A DNA stretch of 64,000 nucleotides from Heliocybe sulcata (taxonomy: Eukaryota > Basidiomycota > Agaricomycetes > Gloeophyllales > Gloeophyllaceae), in assembly GCA_004369045.1 (NCBI GenBank), contig ML213526.1, forward strand, positions 192,382 through 256,381, read 5' to 3'. Positions 1 through 12,950 of the stretch are shown here, piece after piece. The notes below the pieces were generated by a model that saw only the letters and a list, made by a program, of their open reading frames with translations, was not told the DNA's origin and did no database searches. The position numbers and the translations under genes are program-made. Numbering within the stretch: the stretch's first letter is position 1; each line of letters opens with the position of its first letter.

Positions 1-1184
1 GCTAGGCAGCCATGAACACGTAGACGCACTCCATCCGTCAGGGAATACCCAGCCTCGCGGATTGCGGCCTTGGATGATGGCGGGCTCGATGGTGAAACAA
101 TGTCCAGGGCGCATGATACCCGGCTCGTCGTTCACTATCCACTCCATTTGTTTCAGCCCAACTACTGCGCCAGCCCACGCAAGCTACTCACGATGGTGCA
201 TTATCCACGGCGGGCGATGGAACACCCGCCCGATCCCGTGGCCTGTGAATTGAGTGTTGATACACATGTCCATACCGGTCTCTTTGCTTTGGGCGGCGAC
301 GGCGGCGTGGATGGCGCGCCCGATGGCGGTAAAGGGGCGGCCGGGGCCGCAGGCGGAGATTCCAGCTTGAAGGGCGAGGGAGGTTGTTCCGGTGAGGGCG
401 TGGCCCTGGCGGTCGAGATGGGGGGAGACGGGGAAGGTGGCGGAGGTGTCGCCGTGATAGCCGGCTTTGTAAACTGTTATGTCGATGTTAACGAGGTCTT
501 CTAGCTCGAGGGGACGGCTCCAGTCCAGTTTCAGCTTTTTGGATAGTCGGTGACTAAGATAAAGGCGTACTCGTCGGGGATGCCGTGCACGATGATGTTA
601 TTGACGGAGGTGCAGATGGATTTTGGGAAGGAGGAGTAGAGAAGCGGTGAGGGGTAGGCATGGTGTGCGGTTATGTACTGGTGGACGACAGCGTCGATTC
701 GGGATGTTGTGATCCCTGGCTAGGAGGTGTGAGCGGTGCAATTTGAATTGGCCGGAACGGTCAATCGGTCACGTACCTTGACAAGACTCCCTGCATACTC
801 CAGCACTTCCGTCGCTAGCTTCGCCGCACTGCGCAACTGATCCTCCTCCTCCGCCCCCAGCGCAATTAAGCCGTCGCCCTCCCAGGGGTCGCCATTGAAC
901 TGACCTTCATCGTATCCTTCCTTGCCGACGTTTGCGACATACGGCGGGCGGGGAATGTGGTCTGGGACCTGGAGGGGTGCGATGTGGGCGGTCCCAAAGA
1001 CGTATGGCTCTTCAGGCAGAATAACAGAGTACCGGCCGAAGTCGTGGTCGTCAGCGGCACTGGGTGAGGAAGTGGAGGATGATCGGGTTTGTGCCCGGCG
1101 AGATGAGGGCGGTGGAGATATCCTCGAAGTCTGGGCGAAGCGAGAGGCGAGCAGTAGGGATGGTCGCCTCATAGCGTTAAGCAT
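1..1184 (-). CDS. Type I methionine aminopeptidase, mitochondrial-type (3' end off window)
   Basis: It removes the initiator methionine from nascent proteins. The Arg/Ser-rich N-terminus after ATG 1184 (alternative ATG 1172) and the lack of a zinc-finger N-domain suggest the organellar MAP1D-like form. Exons run 1184-777, 719-571, 553-192 and 134-<1. Motifs on the minus strand are [11 protein letters not shown], then [17 protein letters not shown] (two metal-binding Asp), GHGIG (metal-binding His) and TIEPA (metal-binding Glu). The last metal ligand would lie beyond the left edge. Introns 776-720 and 191-135 are ordinary 57-nt GT..AG introns. Between 570 and 554 the frame can be kept only by removing 17 nt (GT..AG), far below normal fungal intron size, so this spot may be a frameshift or sequence error. 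Family assignment is firm; exact structure there is not. Confidence 0.88.
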
Positions 1185-2339
1185 TCTCGATGAAAGGGGG
1201 TTGCCCGGGTAAGTAGCTGCTGGTTCGAAGGTACCAAAGTGGCGACAATAGGGACGAGGAGCGCCGCCAATCCGCCTGGTATGGCTACGGTAGGCGAAAG
1301 GGTTGTTTTCAAACTTTGTTACTTCGCTTGGAACTGACTGGTTGCGTGACTTCTCATACACCGCTCGCAGAGCTCCTGTGATTTCGGGGTCAGTTGCTCA
1401 TTTTCAGACAAATGATACTCGAAGGATACACACCAAATTAGATGTTTGCGGTAAAGGCAAGTCAAAAAACGCTTACGACGCAGAGAAAGGAAGGGGGAAA
1501 GCGCTCGACTGAGCAGAAAAGCTCAGTGTCTTATATGTGAACGAGATGGAAATGTGACGTACATATCGATGACCCTCGGCGTCGGACAGAGGAGGAAACT
1601 AAGAAAGAAGCAGTGAAGTAACGTGGGAATATTGAATGAAAGAGGATAGAGCAAAGCCATATATATCACTTGGCTGCTTCTTTCTTACTTCCTCCTGTTG
1701 TCAAGTTGACTGCTTCTTTCTTACTTCGTCCTGGGTCATCGGCATGTACGTCACAGTTCTATCTCGTCCACATATAAGAGGCATCGACTTTTTTTTCTTC
1801 CAGCCCATTGCTCTTCCCCCTCCCTTCCTCTCCCTCTGTCGCGAGTGCCCTTTAAGTTGCCTCGCTCGGTGCCGGCTTCGACCTGCAACCACTTCTCGTT
1901 CTAACCTCTCGTACGCTTTGGCTTGACATCAGCTTTATTGCAAACTAAGACCTCTCATTCGGTGAGTATGTTCTGAGTATTATTTTCTCCAATCGATTCT
2001 CAAGCGGAGGACCTCGGCTGTAAGCACTGCTTGAAAAGTAGCAGTTCTCGACGACAATCCTGAATCCTCACTTGCCTTGCATCGCCCGTGCTATATACAC
2101 TGCCAACTTTATACTGCTGAGAGTACTCTACCCGAGCGTTATATGCTATCTTCCCAGCTCGTCGTTCTCAACTGCAAGGACATAGCGCCAGGCCGATCTT
2201 CCATTCCGGCGGCTCAGGGCGACTTTTAGCGATGTCATTCCGATCGCACATACGGAGATCAGAAGCCCGTCCTGCCTTGGCCTCTCTTGGCCTACCATAC
2301 TCATAAAAGACTAACATCAGGTTCCCATCCACCTGCAAC
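1185..2339. promoter_or_regulatory. Divergent intergenic region with pyrimidine-rich tracts
   Basis: This stretch separates the minus-strand aminopeptidase from the plus-strand HAM1-like gene and must hold both promoters. It contains a direct repeat around CTGCTTCTTTCTTACTT (about 1674-1728) and long CT-rich tracts at 1785-1850. A good splice donor (GTGAGTATGT, 1962) and acceptors near 2317 would allow a 5'-UTR intron before ATG 2340; this is inferred only. No convincing coding sequence was seen. Confidence 0.4.
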
Positions 2340-5129
2340 ATGGGTATCTGCTCCTCCTGCTGCCGTCGCCGCAAAGACCCCGAACGCGAGCCTCTGCTCC
2401 CTACTGACTCGTCCGACGACGCTCTCCCGCCTCCGCAGTCATCATTTGAAAAGCTTGCTGATGTTCTAGCTGCCATCAATGCGGGGAAGCTGCCGTCCCA
2501 GGCACAGATCGACAAGGCGCTCAAGTCGGCACTCGCATCTGATGCGCTGCAGCCCAATGTCGTGCTGCGAGGATACGGCCCTTTGAGCGAGAGCGGGAGG
2601 AGAGTTATAGAGGATGCGAGAGACCTGATTAGCGCGGTATTACGTGCGGGGGTGGAAAAGAATGGTACGTCAATCCCGTTCATTTCTTTCAAGACGTCTC
2701 CCATTTAAAACACTCGACAGCCGACAACAAGCTACAAGACCTCTTATACCATCTCGAGCACATTGACGCCTCGTCCGTGAACGCAGACGTGGCAATAACT
2801 GTCAAAGACGATTCAGTACTCCCAGAAGTCGAAAATGCAGGTACGCCCAAGCCGCTTCTCTCCCAAACGCCTCACCTCACCCCCTCAGTCCAAGCCCTGC
2901 CCTCCTCCTCAGAACTAACAGAAGACACGCAATCCCTCGTCCGCTCCCTTCGGCACCTCGCGCGCCTCCTCCTCACCTCCTCCGCCTTCCGCCTCATTCT
3001 CTCCGACACCCTCCACACCGCGCGCGAGATGCTCGCGGACGCGGCGGCGGAGGTAGGCGGTGTTGCGCTGCGCGCGGGGGTCACAGCCGGGAAGGTCGAG
3101 CGCGTCGTGCGGCCGGAGGGCGTGGACATAGATACGATGGCAGATGTGGTTGGGCAGCTGCAGGAGGATGTAGAGGCGGTGAGGAAGGTTGCGGGCGAGA
3201 GGGGAGAGGCGCTGGAGAGGGAGGGCCCGGGACGAGTGAGAGAGGTCGTGATATCGCGAGTGCAGCAGGTAAGCGCGTTGCAATGGTTGTCTATCCCCTC
3301 ACGAATCGTATCTTTGGCAGACGGTCGTAGCCCTGCATAAAAGCCCGCAGTACCGCGAAGCGTTCCAGACGATCGTATTCATCCTGACAAAATACGCTAC
3401 GAAAGTCAACACCGCGGCCACCACAGTATCCACCGCTAGCAACGGGCTCGGCGACCACATGCCCGTTACGCTGACACCTGTCGTGTGGGCCGATGCCCAT
3501 GTGTCCGCTGCGCTCTCGGACCTGCGCGAGCTGCTCGAGCGTCTTGCGTCGGGTCACGCGCTCGAACCGGTGTTCCAACTTATCCACCGGACTATCAGCC
3601 ACCTGGGCGACCCAGCCAACGAGGAGCTGAACGCCTTTTTCGGACGCGCGGGCGGGTGGCTCGACCGCGCGCTGGACGACGTGGCGTATGCGGTGTCGGA
3701 CGAGGGGACGTATGCTTTGGAGGGGCTGTACGACCGCGCGCAGGAGTTGCTGCGCGAAGAGGGGAATGCGGTCTGGGCGCGGGATTTGAGGGCGCTGATG
3801 GAGGAGGTACAGCAGTTTGTGGAGGCCATAAAGGGGGACCGGGCGACGAGGCAGTTGGTGGGGGCGGTAGACGGCCTGGCGGATGATCTGGCGCGGGTGG
3901 CGAGGGATGCGGCGACGAGTGGGAGGCAGTGGAGCGCGGAGGTGCAGCGGGACGTGCTCGGGTGGCTCCTGCCGCGCGTGCTCAAGGGCCTCCTGGGTGT
4001 TATCCCTACACCGCGGGTGGAATACAAGAGCCGGTCGTTCGACGTCGTGCTCGATGCGGGGCATGTCGAGCTCGGTGTGGGCAAGGCGGCGTTACCGGAT
4101 AAAATCGTGGTGCAGAATTATAGTGAGGTGCGGCTAGAGGCGGTCGAGGTGGACGAGGCTGCGTTCAATGCGAGTGCGCAGGGGAGCGGGGTGCAGAGTT
4201 TTGCGAGGGTGAGGGTGGGGGTGGAGGGGGTGAGGATGCATGTGCGGGGGCTGGGGTATCATGTGAGGTACAAGGCGGGGTGGGGGATGGGGTATGAGGA
4301 TCAAGGAGTGGTTAGTGTGGATGTTGGGAGTCAGGCTGGGGATGGGTTGGCAGTTGAAGTGGAGGTGGAGACTGCGAGTGATTCGTGGTTGGTTGCGAGT
4401 GGGTTGGGGAAGGGAGATGGAGAGGAGGAAGCGTTGTTTAGGGTGGTGGATGTGAGGGTTGTGGTTCCCGGGCTGAGGTTTCGGTTGGATGAGAGCAAAC
4501 ATTGGGTGGTGAATAAGGTGGTGGTGCAGCCGCTTGCGGGCCCGGTTGTGAGGACGGTGGTGCAGAGGGTTGTGGAGGATAAAGTGAGAGAGGTGTTGGA
4601 GAAGGTCGCGGGGGTGTTAGGAAATGTGAGGAGAGAGGTGGGGGAGAGGGGCGAGGGAGTTGGGGTGGAGGAGTATTGGGGGGCGGTATTGGGTTTGGTG
4701 GGGGTGGGGGCTGAGGAGAGCGAGGAGGGCGAGGAAGATGAGGCGCATGAGGCGCGAGAGGACGAGCCGCTGGTGGAGACGCGTACGGAACCGACTCTGA
4801 AGGGGATCGTGAGGACGACGGTGACGCAGCGCGATGCATCGTCGTTATATCCGCCGACGCCGGAGGAGACGGTGCTTGCGGTGGGCGTGGGCCCGCAGGT
4901 ACTGGATGACCCCGCGGGGCCATATGGGGAATCGGGGCGAGAAGAACAGAGGGAGGTGAGGGAAAGTGTGCGTGCGGCTGTGCGGACGAGTAGGGAGGCG
5001 GTGGAGGAGATGGAGGAGGGTCTTGAGAGGGCTGGGGAGGATGTTGGGAGGGCGGGAGAGAGGGTGGAGGTTAGGAGGAGGGTGGAAGGGAGGCGGGCGG
5101 GATGGCAGAGTCGGGTGTTTGATTTGTGA
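2340..5129 (+). CDS. HAM1-like (DUF5923/DUF4449-type) protein, N-terminally lipid-anchored
   Basis: Four exons (2340-2664, 2721-2840, 2889-3268, 3321-5129) give 877 aa with all phases consistent. The N-terminus MGICSSCCRRRK has a Gly-2 and a Cys cluster followed by basic residues, as expected for N-myristoylation plus palmitoylation and membrane anchoring. The middle is helical. The section around LGVIPTPRVEYKSRSFD and the following beta-rich stretch resembles the C-terminal domain of fungal HAM1-like proteins, which are thought to have a lipid-binding TULIP-like fold. The C-terminus is charged and coiled-coil-like. Biochemical role is unknown to me. GC content and GGG-rich codon use are high in the last exon, which creates long antisense open frames that I regard as shadows. 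Confidence 0.6.
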
Positions 5130-5861
5130 GGCGGAGCGGCTGGCGCGTCTGAGCCGGGACCAAGAGCATACCGAAGGGCAGGAGGAGGGCGGGAGAGTCG
5201 TGTGGCTGATGCTCGAGGCTGCTTTCAAGCATCGTTTGCAGAAGTTGCAGCACTGGAGTGAGGGCCTGTTGGATCGCTACGAAGGTTCAACGTTCAGAAG
5301 GGGAATACGTCTGCAATGAACCCATGTTGATAGCGTCGTGCACGGGGTGCAAGGTTGGCATCATGCTGGGTCAAGGGTCACAGGTTAGTGCAAGGTTAGC
5401 ATGCTATTTCGGGTTAAGCTGCCTTCGGATGTGCAGTGAACCTCGGCTTCGCTGGAGGGCCAGTACGCATTGGAGACGGTCAAGGGTACAAGAACGCGTG
5501 GGCGTACTGGGGTTCTCCTTCGCGCTTACGTGCCAGGCGACAGTGCTGGGAATGTGATGGCGCGCTAACTCATCAGATCTGGGTCACCGGGATGACTCGA
5601 GCGGGCTTGCGCGTCCGGGACGCGTATGTGTAGCAGTCAAGGTGAGTCAGGGCGAAATGGTGATCAAGGTAAAGTTGATACAGGACTGCCGATTTCAAGT
5701 CCTAAGCAGATCAAGGAAGCGTCGCTGAGATTGAAAGCGTGAGAAGATGATGGAATCCCTGAAAGCAGTGCAGAAGCTCTTATCGGCGCAAAAATACATG
5801 TGGACCTTTGTATAAATACCGCTCGCGGCAATCCTCCGCCTCTCGAGCTTGCCCCTGCACC
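5130..5861. other. Intergenic region upstream of ABC transporter
   Basis: No coding frame with family similarity was seen. The region should hold the terminator of the HAM1-like gene and the promoter of the ABC transporter. A TATA box lies near its right end. Confidence 0.4.
5811..5818 (+). promoter_or_regulatory. TATA box of the ABC transporter
   Basis: TATAAATA sits 51 bp before ATG 5862. The same ten bases, TATAAATACC, occur at nearly the same distance before the GRDP-like gene (12891). Confidence 0.55.
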
Positions 5862-8800
5862 ATGCACATCACTCCCGTGGCGGGCGTCGCCTCTATCGAC
5901 GTGCTCGATGCTCCGCAAGTTATCCTCGACGACGGGAGATGGTCGTGGGTGACGATCTCCGCGAAGATTAAGCAGTGGTGCGTACCCACACCCACCGGAC
6001 TGTTTACCAGGAGCTTGGGCTTATACAGTCGTGCTTCGCAGTATCTGGAAGGATACGTTGGCGTTTCCATCGTATCTCGCTGTGGCGTCGTTGGCTGTAT
6101 TGGTGATCCATCTCATCGTCGCGTCAGGGGTGTTCCAAAAGTTGTATCGCCGGGTCAGGCCGGCGAAAGCGACAGAGGCTGAAGAGGAAGAGGAGGCGGA
6201 TGAGCAGGAGCAGGAGACGCAGCCGGTGGTCCCGCCTAGCGGACTGGGCCAGGAATTCAAGGAGCACGTTCGCAGCCACGGGGGGCTTACTATCTATCTG
6301 TTCAAGGTCGCGCGACTGGTTCTCACTCTCGCCCTGCTGGGTTTCTCTGTCGTCACTCTCATCCTCGAAGAAAAGCAAGACGCTAGCAAGGATAGCATCG
6401 ACGTCTTTGGCAAACACTGGGGCAAAAAGCCGAAGCACAAGCATTCCCCCGGCGAGGCTATCTTCACGCCTCTGGAGTGGCTGCAGTTCGCGCTCTGCAT
6501 GACGTTTGTGAGTGCGATTGCGCTCTCATCGAGGATCCACTTTGTCTGATGCGAGGCGCGCAGGTGTACACGTCGATCCTCGGCTTTGTCTCTGTCTCTG
6601 CGAAACCGCGATGGGCATCTGTGGCGAACTTCCACATGGTTCTGATCTTGCTGTTCACCGCTGGCGTTTACACGTATCGTGATCTGTTCCCTCTTGCGAC
6701 CTTTACTCTTGACCCGATGGATCTGCACGATGGGTGGCTGCTTTGGGTGAAGCTTGCGCTGGTGTTCTTGTCGGGCGTCGTGATTCCATTGGTGATCCCG
6801 TGCCGATACGTCCCCTTCGACCCCAAGGTATGTTCTCGCTCTCAACTGCAGGATCGCAACCAACACTCCATATCTAGGACCCGCAACCCGTCAACCCTGA
6901 GCAAACCGCGTCCATCCTCTCCCTCGCGGTCTACAGCTTCCTCGACCCTGTCGTGCTCAAAGCGTACCGCCAGCCCCACCTGTCCCACACCGACTTGCCT
7001 CCGCTTGCCGACTATGACTTTGGAAAGAACCTCGTCAAGCGCAGCTTCAAGCACCTCGATACGTTCTCAGGCGGAAAAGGCGATTACTTGTTCTGGGGCC
7101 TCATGCGGGTCTTCAGGCGAGAATACCTCATCCTCGCCGGGCTCATTATCACCCGGGTGGTCGGGAACATGCTCTCGCCGCTCGCGATTAACCGGCTTCT
7201 CGCGTTCATGCAGAACGGGCTGGAGAACGCGGTCGTGCGTCCGTGGCTGTGGATCTTGTTCCTGTTCTTGGGCCCTGTGATCAGTGCGATCGCGATCCAG
7301 TACTATATCTTGATCAACACGGGCACGCTTGTGAGGACGGAGGGCATCATTACGCAGTTAGTGTTCGAGCATGCGTTGAGAGTCCGGATGAAGGCGGAGA
7401 CTGCGGGCGGGGAGGCGAAGACTACTGCGGATAACACTGCTGTTGCGACTCCGGAGACGGCTTCTATTCATGAGGCCAGTCCCGGTGGGAGCGATGGGAG
7501 CGAGGACGAGACTGCTAGGGATCCGAGTACGTCTGGAGAGTCCCAGCCGAAGGGCAAGGGCAAGGACGCGAAGAAGCCCGAGGTCACGCCGGCTGTCGCC
7601 GCTGCCGTGCAGGCGAAGGCGAGCAACCTCGTTGGAAAGATCAACAACTTGGTCACCACGGATCTGGGCAACGTCGTCGACGGCCGGGACTTCCTTTTTG
7701 TGGCGCTGTACGGCCCGTTGCAGGTGATCCTGTGTATGGCGTTCTTGTATGTACTGCTGGGCTGGAGCTCGTTCGTGGGCCTGGTTGTTATGATCGCGCT
7801 GGCGCCCGTGCCGGGGTACATCGCGAAGCTGCTGCAGACCGTGCAGGCGGAGCGGATGAAAAAGACGGATGCGCGCGTGGAGACGGTTACGGAGACGATG
7901 AATGTGCTGCGCATGATCAAGCTGTTCGGGTGGGAGCGCAAGATGAGCGAGCGGCTGTCGGAGAAGAGGGAGGAGGAGCTCAAGTTGCTGTGGAAGCGCC
8001 AACTGCTGGGGCTGCTGAACGGGAATATCAACTATATTATTCCGGTGGCGCATATGATTGCGACGTTCGTGACGTATACGCTCGTGATGAAGCAGGAGCT
8101 GAGCGCGGCGATTGTGTTCTCGGCGATGGCGCTGTTCGATCTGCTGCGGGACCAGCTGTACACGATCTTCTTCATGATCCCGATGTTCATCCAGGCGAAG
8201 GTGTCGCTCGATCGTGTGGATGAGTTTTTGAAGAAGACGGAGCTGTTGGATTCGTTCTCGGGCGAGGCGCCGGTGCTCGCGGCGATGTCGGTCCCGCCTA
8301 ATGAAGACGGGGAGGCGATCGGGTTCAGGGACGCGACGTTCTCGTGGTCGGCGGAGGAGGCGAGCGGGGCGCTGACGCCGTCGAAGAGGAGCTTCAGGCT
8401 GCGGATCGAGGGGGACCTGCTGTTCAAGCGCGGGTGCATCAATTTGGTGATTGGGCCGACTGGGTCGGGGAAGACGTCGCTTCTGATGGCGCTGCTGGGG
8501 GAGATGCATTTTGTGCCGTCTGGGCCGGGGTCGTGGTTTGGGCTGCCGAGGGGAGGCGGGGTTGCGTATGCTGCGCAGGAGTCGTGGGTCCAGAATGAGA
8601 CGATTAGGGAGAATATCTTGTTTGGGGCGCCGTACGACGAGGAGCGGTACAAGAACGTTATCTACCAGTGTGCGCTTACGCGCGATCTCACGCTGTTTGA
8701 CGCTGGGGATCAGACTGAGGTGGGTGAGAAGGGCTTGACGCTGAGCGGCGGGCAAAAGGCTCGGATTACGCTTGCGCGGGCTGTGTACTCGCAGGCGGAG

Positions 8801-11751
8801 ATCCTGCTCCTGGACGATGTTCTTGCTGCGCTGGACGTGCACACGTCGAAGTGGATAGTGGACAAGTGCTTCAAGGGGGACTTGATCCGAGGGAGGACGG
8901 TCGTGCTGGTGACGCACAATGTCGCGCTTGCGAGCCCGGTCGCGAACTTTGTTGTGTCGGTCGGGACGGACGGACGGATTCTGAGTCAGGGCTCGGTGTC
9001 GGATGCGCTGGCCAAGGACCATCAGTTGTCGAAGGAGGTGGCGCAGGAGGAGAAGGCTATGGAGAAGGCGGAGGACGAGATTGATGGGCAGGAAGAGGCC
9101 GGTGATAAGCCTGCTGAGGAAGCGAAGAAGGATGCTGGGAAGCTTATCGTTGCTGAGGAGATTGCGGAGGGACATGTTAGCTGGTCTGCTGGTACGTCTG
9201 AAGTTATACTGTGCCCGGGACGATGAAATTGACTTTTGCAGTCAAATTGTATTTGCTGGGGATGAGCGGGAACTGGCCTGCTCTGTTCTGGTCAAGCGTC
9301 ATTGCTTGTCTTATCGCATGCGAGCTGTGCAATACCGTGCAAACCTGGTACCTCGGTTATTGGGCGCAGCAATATCAAGAACGCAGCGCTGATGAGGTCT
9401 ATGTGCCATAGTAAGTTCGCTTATTGCTGCCTTGGTGTCAGACTCTGATGGGCTTTGTTTAGTTATCTAACGGTATACGTCTTGTTGCTCGTCTCTGCGA
9501 TCACCATGTACTGCGTTGGCTACGCGTTCTACTATATTGGGTCCATCAGGGCGTCTCGTGATCTGCATAAGAAGCTGCTCGACGCGATTCTGGGCACTAC
9601 TTTGCGGTAAGTTGTCTGGGTGTCCTCGCTGGCTTTACTGAATGTATTACAGGTGGTTGGATAAGACTCCTACGTCTCGTGTCATCGCCCGCTGCACTCA
9701 GGATATCCGAGCTGGTGCGCAATGGACTGCTTATTGTCTATCCTCTGCTCGCCTAATAATTCTTATTACCCTAGTCGATGGTCCTATTCCCCAGAACTTG
9801 GGTGGCGTCATTGAGATCTCTTTGTCGATGTTGCTGAAGTTTGGGGCAGTCGTGCTCTTTACCCCAATCTTCATCATTCCCGGTTTTGTGGTCGCGGCCC
9901 TCGGAGGCTGGCTTGGCCAGATATATATCAAGGCCCAGTTGTCTGTCAAGCGGGAGATGAGTAACGCGCGTGCACCAGTGTTGGGACACTTTGGAGCTGC
10001 AATTGCAGGTCTCAGTACGTGATGCAGATACCTCCCGTCGTGCGGATCACTAGAATCTTCTTAGCATCTATCCGTGCATACGGGGCCCAGGCGTCTTTTA
10101 AGCAAGAGTCCCTGGCTCGAATTGATCGGTACACAAAGTGCGCTCGTATGTTCTACAATCTGAATCGGTAAGAGTGGCTTCCATTTCAATCGTGCGTGTA
10201 CTCAGTTGTGACACAGGTGGATTTCAATTCGTATCGAAGGCCTGGGTGCCCTGTTCGCGGCCTCTCTGGCTGCTTGGCTCGTATACGCCCAACCGGGTGG
10301 TACGGCCTCGAATACCGGCTTCTCTCTGACCATGGCTGTCGGCTTTAGCGGTATGATTCTGTGGTGGGTGAGAATTCTGAACGAGTTCGAAGTGGCTGGT
10401 GCGTGGCTCCTCTTACCGTAACTTCCGTTTCCCTTGCTCACTTGCATTGCAGGTAACAGGTATGTTTTTCACTCGTGTTTCTTGCCTAGCATAACGCCTC
10501 ATTCGGTATCAGTTTGGAGCGTATTCAGCAGTATATCTCCATTGAGCAAGAGCCTAAGCCGACTGAAGATGGCGCTCCGCCCGCGTACTGGCCATCGAGC
10601 GGCCATTTGAAGGTTGAAAAATTGAGCGCACGATACTCCTTGGTGTGTGCTTCTTTGAGTTAGGATGCCTTCATTCTCATCTCCACCCCAGGATGGACCT
10701 GCGGTCCTGCACGATCTCTCGTTTGAGATTAAAGCAGGGGAGCGCGTGGGTATTGGTAAGCTTTTAACTCTCGCGGAAACTGAGTCCGATGCTGATACAA
10801 ACGCACAGTTGGTCGTACTGGAAGCGGAAAGGTACGGCGGATGACATATCGTACATGCATGCGACTGAGTGGTTCTTTAGAGCTCTTTGACTCTGTCGCT
10901 TCTGCGTTGCATTCCTACAGAAGGCACCGTCTACTATGATGGCAAACCCACAGATTCCGTCAATTTGGATGCTCTCCGCTCCCATATCACCATCATACCT
11001 CAAGTGGTAGGTCCTCAGACATACGAGCGTGTCTTCCTCTCTGATGTCACGCTACAGCCTGAGCTGCTTAGCGGTACACTGCGTCAAAACTTGGATCCAT
11101 TTGATCAATACGACGATGCTACACTTAACGACGCACTTCGGAATGCTGGCCTGTTTTCCTTGCAGTCAGCAGATGATGAGAGTAGAATCACGCTTGATTC
11201 ACAAATCTCGAGTGGCGGTAGCAATCTGTCCGTCGGTCAACGTCAGATACTGGCTCTGGCCCGCGCAATTGTCAGACAAAGCAAGCTTCTGATCTTGGAT
11301 GAAGGTACGCACCCGTGAATCTGTAGAAAGGACTATACTGATTAAAGTGTACGGCTCAGCCACGTCTGCTATTGATTATGAGACAGATACCATCATCCAG
11401 AAGTCCTTGAGGACTCAGCTGCAGAGTGATGTCACCATAATCACAGTAGCGCACCGTCTGCAAACTATCATGGACGCGGATAAAATTGTGAGGCTTCTCT
11501 CAACGTCTGTCATCTGGATTCTTGCTCACCATGCTCATTCCAGATGGTCCTTGATGCGGGTCGCATCGTAAGCTGCTTTCCTTGGATCTGGATGTCTAGT
11601 GTCTGACTTTGTCCTCTCGCAGATGGAATTCGGGGCACCGAATGAGCTCCTAAAGAACGAGAAGGGGCTGCTTCGTTCCCTTGTGGACGAGAGTAACGAT
11701 AAATTCACGCTATACGCGATGGCGCATGGCAAAGAGCAGTCAGAGTCGTGA
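5862..11751 (+). CDS. ABCC (MRP/YCF1/YBT1-type) full ABC transporter
   Basis: Nineteen exons sum to 4938 nt and 1645 aa. The layout is an N-terminal membrane region (TMD0-like, exons 1-3), TMD1, NBD1, a charged linker, TMD2 and NBD2. NBD1 (exon 4, 6878-9191) has Walker A GPTGSGKTS, signature LSGGQ and Walker B ILLLDD; the catalytic Glu is Asp, as is normal for asymmetric ABCC proteins. NBD2 has GRTGSGKSS (exons 14-15), LSVGQRQ, LILDEATSAID and TVAHR, so it should be the active site. Such proteins export conjugates, bile-acid-like compounds or metals across the vacuolar or plasma membrane; the substrate cannot be read from sequence. Introns crowd the 3' half and include tiny exons: 7 nt (10453-10459), 23 nt (10809-10831) and 24 nt (11544-11567). 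An acidic Glu/Lys-rich insert lies between TMD0 and TMD1, and a long Ser/Thr-rich insert inside TMD1. Confidence 0.93.
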
Positions 11752-12950
11752 CCACATTTCGGGATCTTAGCTATTTAGACAATCGGATGTATGTCTTATT
11801 TACTGTCTTGGATTCACTGGAATTTCTTCCCCGTCGGGTAGCCTCCGAAGAAGGCGGCAGCTGCAGATTTTCCTTGAGAACTTGGACTGGCAAACATGGC
11901 CAGTCCAATTCGGTATCTCCCCCTAGTCTATGGGGCTCCATTCTTCATGCAGTTAGGTACTGTAACCCGCTGCTGGAAGGCCGGAAATTGTCGCGAATGT
12001 AGTCTTCTGCTCACACACTGTCTTATGAGGGGCCTCACTTCGATTGCTTGTCTATCTGCTTTGAATGGCCTCTGATGGACATGCTTCCCTGGATATCCAG
12101 ACGCGCCGTGTCTCTGAAATCAGGATGCGATCCTTGTTACCACCAAAAAAAAATCGGAGGATAATAAGCAAGTATCCAAAGCGGATACAATTACCTGAAT
12201 CTGGCGTTCCCCAACAGCAATGCAATCGTCAAGGCAGCCTGCTATAAGCTAGAGTCACGACATGACTCAGTGAGGTAAAAACCCAACGTAGGACCGAGGT
12301 GGCGGGATGCTGGGTGACAGTGAAACAAGCGTCCTACGTTCCGCGTGCTCACACTCGCCCATGTTTGTCTTCATGCATCGAACGGTTGTGAGGCGCTCCT
12401 GTCCGGAACAATGCCTCTTCGGCTTCAGATTTGGTATAGTAAACGCTTTTGATCGCCTTGACCCTCAGCCTTCTATTTTCACTGATTGCAGCTCCGAGTA
12501 GCTAGGGACTTCGCACTTGGCTGAAGGACACCAAGCTCGAAAGTCCCGAACAACCGCCCCTGGCCATGACTCTGTCTCTGCTTTTCCTGTGCTTGAAATA
12601 TGCAAATACTGTCACCTGCACTGTTTTGGCCTTGGTTCGGAGGATGGCATCGACTCGCTAATTGCTATACCATATCTTAAGGTCACGCCGAGCTTACCAC
12701 CAACATGGGGACATGTTAGCATCCCGCAATGGAATGCGCACTTACATCTAGGTAAGCTGCCGGCACAGCCTCCCTCGAGCCCTGCTTGATCCGGGGAAGC
12801 GCTCGCACTGTCATAGTCGCCTTATAGTCGTATGACTCCGCGATCTGTGGCGTTGGACAGGATACGCAGGGACTGTATGGCTTGTCCTCCTATAAATACC
12901 TATCGTCGCGAACTTGACGGAACCTCATCCAATACTTCGCCATCAACTAC
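11752..12950. other. Intergenic region, no gene seen
   Basis: About 1.2 kb without a frame that looks coding. Short open frames are not conserved in any way I can recognise. The right end holds the promoter of the GRDP-like gene. Confidence 0.4.
12891..12898 (+). promoter_or_regulatory. TATA box of the GRDP-like gene
   Basis: TATAAATA lies 60 bp before ATG 12951 in the context CCTATAAATACC. Confidence 0.55.

Noticed and set aside
70-504. Plus-strand 144-codon frame at the left edge
   Set aside because: Antisense to the aminopeptidase exon with clear NIDITVYK and TIEPA motifs on the minus strand.
3291-4923. Several minus-strand frames under the HAM1-like gene (including Pro-rich ones)
   Set aside because: Shadows of a GGG/GAG-rich sense exon; Pro- and Arg-rich antisense products with no domain.
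7358-9175. 605-codon open frame on the minus strand inside the ABC transporter
   Set aside because: It is the exact antisense of the large NBD1 exon. Its Arg/Leu/His-rich composition is what GC-rich sense codons give in reverse, and it has no motif.
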